DNA of 64,000 bases from Megamerina dolium (Eukaryota > Arthropoda > Insecta > Diptera > Megamerinidae), in the NCBI GenBank assembly GCA_963854835.1, contig OY978525.1, positions 1,383,501 to 1,447,500 on the forward strand, written 5' to 3'. The translations under genes and the position numbers were made by a program. Under the pieces are notes generated by a model, which saw nothing but the letters and a program-made list of their open reading frames with translations, searched no databases and had not been told where the DNA came from. Positions 62,060 through 64,000 of this stretch are shown here, in pieces. Position 1 is the stretch's first letter. Every line of letters starts with the position of its first letter.

Positions 62060-62809
62060 GTAAGTGCATATCTCTTCCCACCTAATACCGCAACCTTTAT
62101 CGCAAATGCGTTATCTTTATGTTTCAAGTAACCGCAGGCTATATATATATTTTTTTTTTTTCGATTGTTTTTCTTTATGTTGTTTATCGATTATAAAATA
62201 TAATATTATATAATCTATAAATGATGAATAAATCACCTATTTATTCCTATTTAGAATTAGGATATTACAGTATTGCTTAGGGACAATGATATGAGAGATT
62301 ATTTTGTAGAATATAAATCAGTCGGTAAATTTTAAACCAAATTTGTTGCTATAATTTTAGTACACATTAGTTTATCCTATCGGGGCCACACAAAATCAAT
62401 TCAATTCTATATTTAAAAAAAGAGTTTGCGATTGAAATTTGCTTCAAAAACAAATCTGCAAACAGCATTATTTTACAGAACTCATTCTTGAAAACATTTT
62501 GTTATTAAGACCACGAAAAGTTAAGGGTTTCTGTGCACTTGAAGTCAATCCTATAATACGATTTTACTCGTATAAGAAAAAGGAAAGTTTTAAGTGAAAT
62601 TTCAGCAAAAAATTAACTCGTCTATTAAAATCAGCTATCACGTTAATATCTTTTACAAATTTTTTGTTGAAGTATTTGCTTTTTTAAAGTATTTGATGCT
62701 TTAAGCTTTAAGAGATTTAAAGAGTTTTAAAAAAAGGCATATAAATGAGGAAAAAAATCAGAAAACAAAAGCTTTGTTGCACTTCAGATAATAATAAAGT
62801 CATTATTTA

Positions 62810-63190
62810 TTTATGAGAAATGTTGAAGGGTAAAAATGAGTGGTGATGTGAGTCAATTTTATAAAAACATCGAATTTGTAAAGAAGCCCCCCATTTCATC
62901 TCTCTATAGGTGATTCCTCGCCAGTTATAGGGATGTGCAAAAATTTTCATTAGTTTTTAAGTTCATTTTGTAGAGGGGCCTCTATATGGGATGGAAATAG
63001 AGGGTAAGTAAGTTTGGAGAAAATATTGTGGTGAAAAACTTAATAGTGGTTGGTTTTAAACTTTACTACTCTCGCCATACCTTGGGAATTTAATATAAAT
63101 ATTAATTTTTTAAAGGAGCCTCGCTAGAAGTTAGAGATTGGAAGTAAATATGTCGAGGAAGCATATTGAGGAGTAAAAATTAACTTGGAT
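62810..63190 (+). repeat. Family B repeat, copy 7 (about two and a half units)
   Basis: Landmarks are TGAGAAATGTTGAAGGGTAA, CATTTTGTAGAGGGGCCTCT, GGGTAAGTAAGTTTGGAGAA, ATTGTGGTGAAAAACTTAAT and a third partial start near TTTAAAGGAGCCTCGC. It ends next to the mariner at 63201. Confidence 0.55.
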
Positions 63191-63200
63191 CAATCATATA

Positions 63201-64000
63201 TAAGATATAGTAAAAATAAATCCATTATTTTTGCATTAAATTGAAAATTTTTTTTTAGCATAGTTAGAATGATGCGATTTAGGTCAAATATCCACCATTT
63301 TGTTCGATAACTTGCTGCCATTTTGAAGGTAATTTCATAATGCCACTCTCATAGTAACCCTCGTTCCAATTGCCAAAAAACTGGGACAGTCGATTTTCAT
63401 AAGCTTTTCTTGAGGCGATTTTTTCACCAGCAAAATCATTCGCCATAGACAGGAACAGGTAGTAATTACTTGGTGCCAAGTCCGGACTATAAGGTGGATG
63501 CATAAACACATCCCATCCAAGTTTCCGGAGCTCCTGGCGAGTCACTATCGATGTGTGTGGCCTGGTGTTGTTCTGATGGAACAGAGTTCTTCTCCTATTG
63601 GCTAAAGCTGGCTGCTACTGGGAGATTGCTTCCTTCAGACGGACCAAATTGTTGACAGTACAGGTCCGAATTAAGAATTTGGCCGTAGGGGAGCACCTCA
63701 TAGTAGATCATTCCCTGCCAATCCCACCAAACACATAGCAAAACCTTCTTGACCGTCAATCCTTGCTTGGCCACCGTTTACGTGGGCTCACCGCGATTTG
63801 ACCACGACCGTTTTCACTTGACGTTGTCGTAAGTGACCCACTTTTCATCACTAGTAATCATCAGCTTTAGAAATGGATCGATTTTGTTGCGATTCAGCAG
63901 CGATTCGCAGATGGAAATTCGGTCCATGAGGTTTTTTTTGCGTTAACTCGTGTGGCACCCATACATCGAGCTTCTTTTTGCATATATAGGGAAATAGAAA
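63201..64000 (-). mobile_element. Mariner copy running off the window (same family as 53471-54696)
   Basis: The left end TAAGATATAGTAAAAATAAA follows TA and matches the family terminus. Coding remnants fill the minus strand to the window edge. A deletion at about 63980 removes the segment between AGCTTCTTTTTG and GGGAAATAGAAA that is present in the copy at 53471-54696. The other end is outside the window. Confidence 0.85.
63279..63980 (-). pseudogene. Mariner transposase, C-terminal two thirds, inactivated
   Basis: Reads WVPHELTQKKP-like text, then LKLMITSDEKWVTYDNV (first Asp kept). After frame changes and a stop come LFHQNNTRPHT (second Asp replaced by Asn), TRQELRKLGWDVFMHPPYSP, DLAPSNYYLF (third Asp replaced by Asn) and KLPSKWQQVIEQNGGYLT with a stop. 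It shares the Asn in HQNNTRPH and the word FAGEK with the copy at 53546-54534. Confidence 0.83.

Larger units (their letters stand above)
62060..64000 (+). other. sns: Start of the next intron (incomplete)
   Basis: Opens GTAAGTGCAT. It contains AT-rich sequence, a family B repeat (62810-63190) and a mariner copy running to the end. No exon resembling the second half of Ig3 is seen before 64000. Confidence 0.7.

Overview
The window is nuclear DNA of a higher fly. It is AT-rich, packed with simple repeats of the CAA/TTG, CA, GAT and TA types, and littered with decayed transposons. The only host gene I can support is a set of four plus-strand exons of a nephrin-type immunoglobulin-superfamily adhesion receptor. 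From memory of the family the best match is Drosophila sticks and stones (sns); its paralogue hibris is the alternative. The very large introns, the simple-repeat style and the mariner load would suit a tephritid fruit fly, but that is inference and no sequence here proves the genus.

Layout. 1-21620 lies upstream of the first recognised exon and is either a 5' intron or intergenic DNA. I find no convincing exon in it. The recognised exons are 21621-21974 (Ig1), 43869-44021 (first half of Ig2), 53229-53402 (second half of Ig2) and 61906-62059 (first half of Ig3). They are separated by introns of about 21.9, 9.2 and 8.5 kb. All four have AG acceptors and GTAAG donors, and the phases join cleanly (1-1, 1-1, 1-1, 1-2). 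Together they give about 278 codons of the extracellular region. The signal-peptide start lies upstream of the first exon, and the rest of the ectodomain, transmembrane helix and cytoplasmic tail lie beyond 64000.

The rest of the window is mobile-element debris. There are eight mariner-type copies from about five lineages: 6170-6279 and 8771-9747 (one family), 11749-13036, 46769-47977 (Mos1-like), 59223-60430 (cecropia-like), and a family with copies at 15453-15980, 28035-28992, 53471-54696 and 63201 to the window end. That last family counts as one lineage with four copies, so nine insertions are listed in all. Several show both terminal inverted repeats and flanking TA. Other elements are three non-LTR retrotransposon fragments (19200-19880, 42690-43700, 57345-57800) and one short 3' tail (40567-40660). 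A tRNA-headed SINE occurs at 3633, 23344, 31268 (tail-to-tail pair) and 40660, with a tail scrap at 16585. There is also a 174-bp hAT-type MITE at 57018-57191.

Two dispersed repeat families fit no class I can name. Family A (about 120-180-bp unit) and family B (about 140-170-bp unit, at least seven loci) recur along the window. I found no CRISPR array, rRNA or functional tRNA, and no new defence or metabolic system. The notable biology is the receptor gene and the unusually readable transposon record in its introns.
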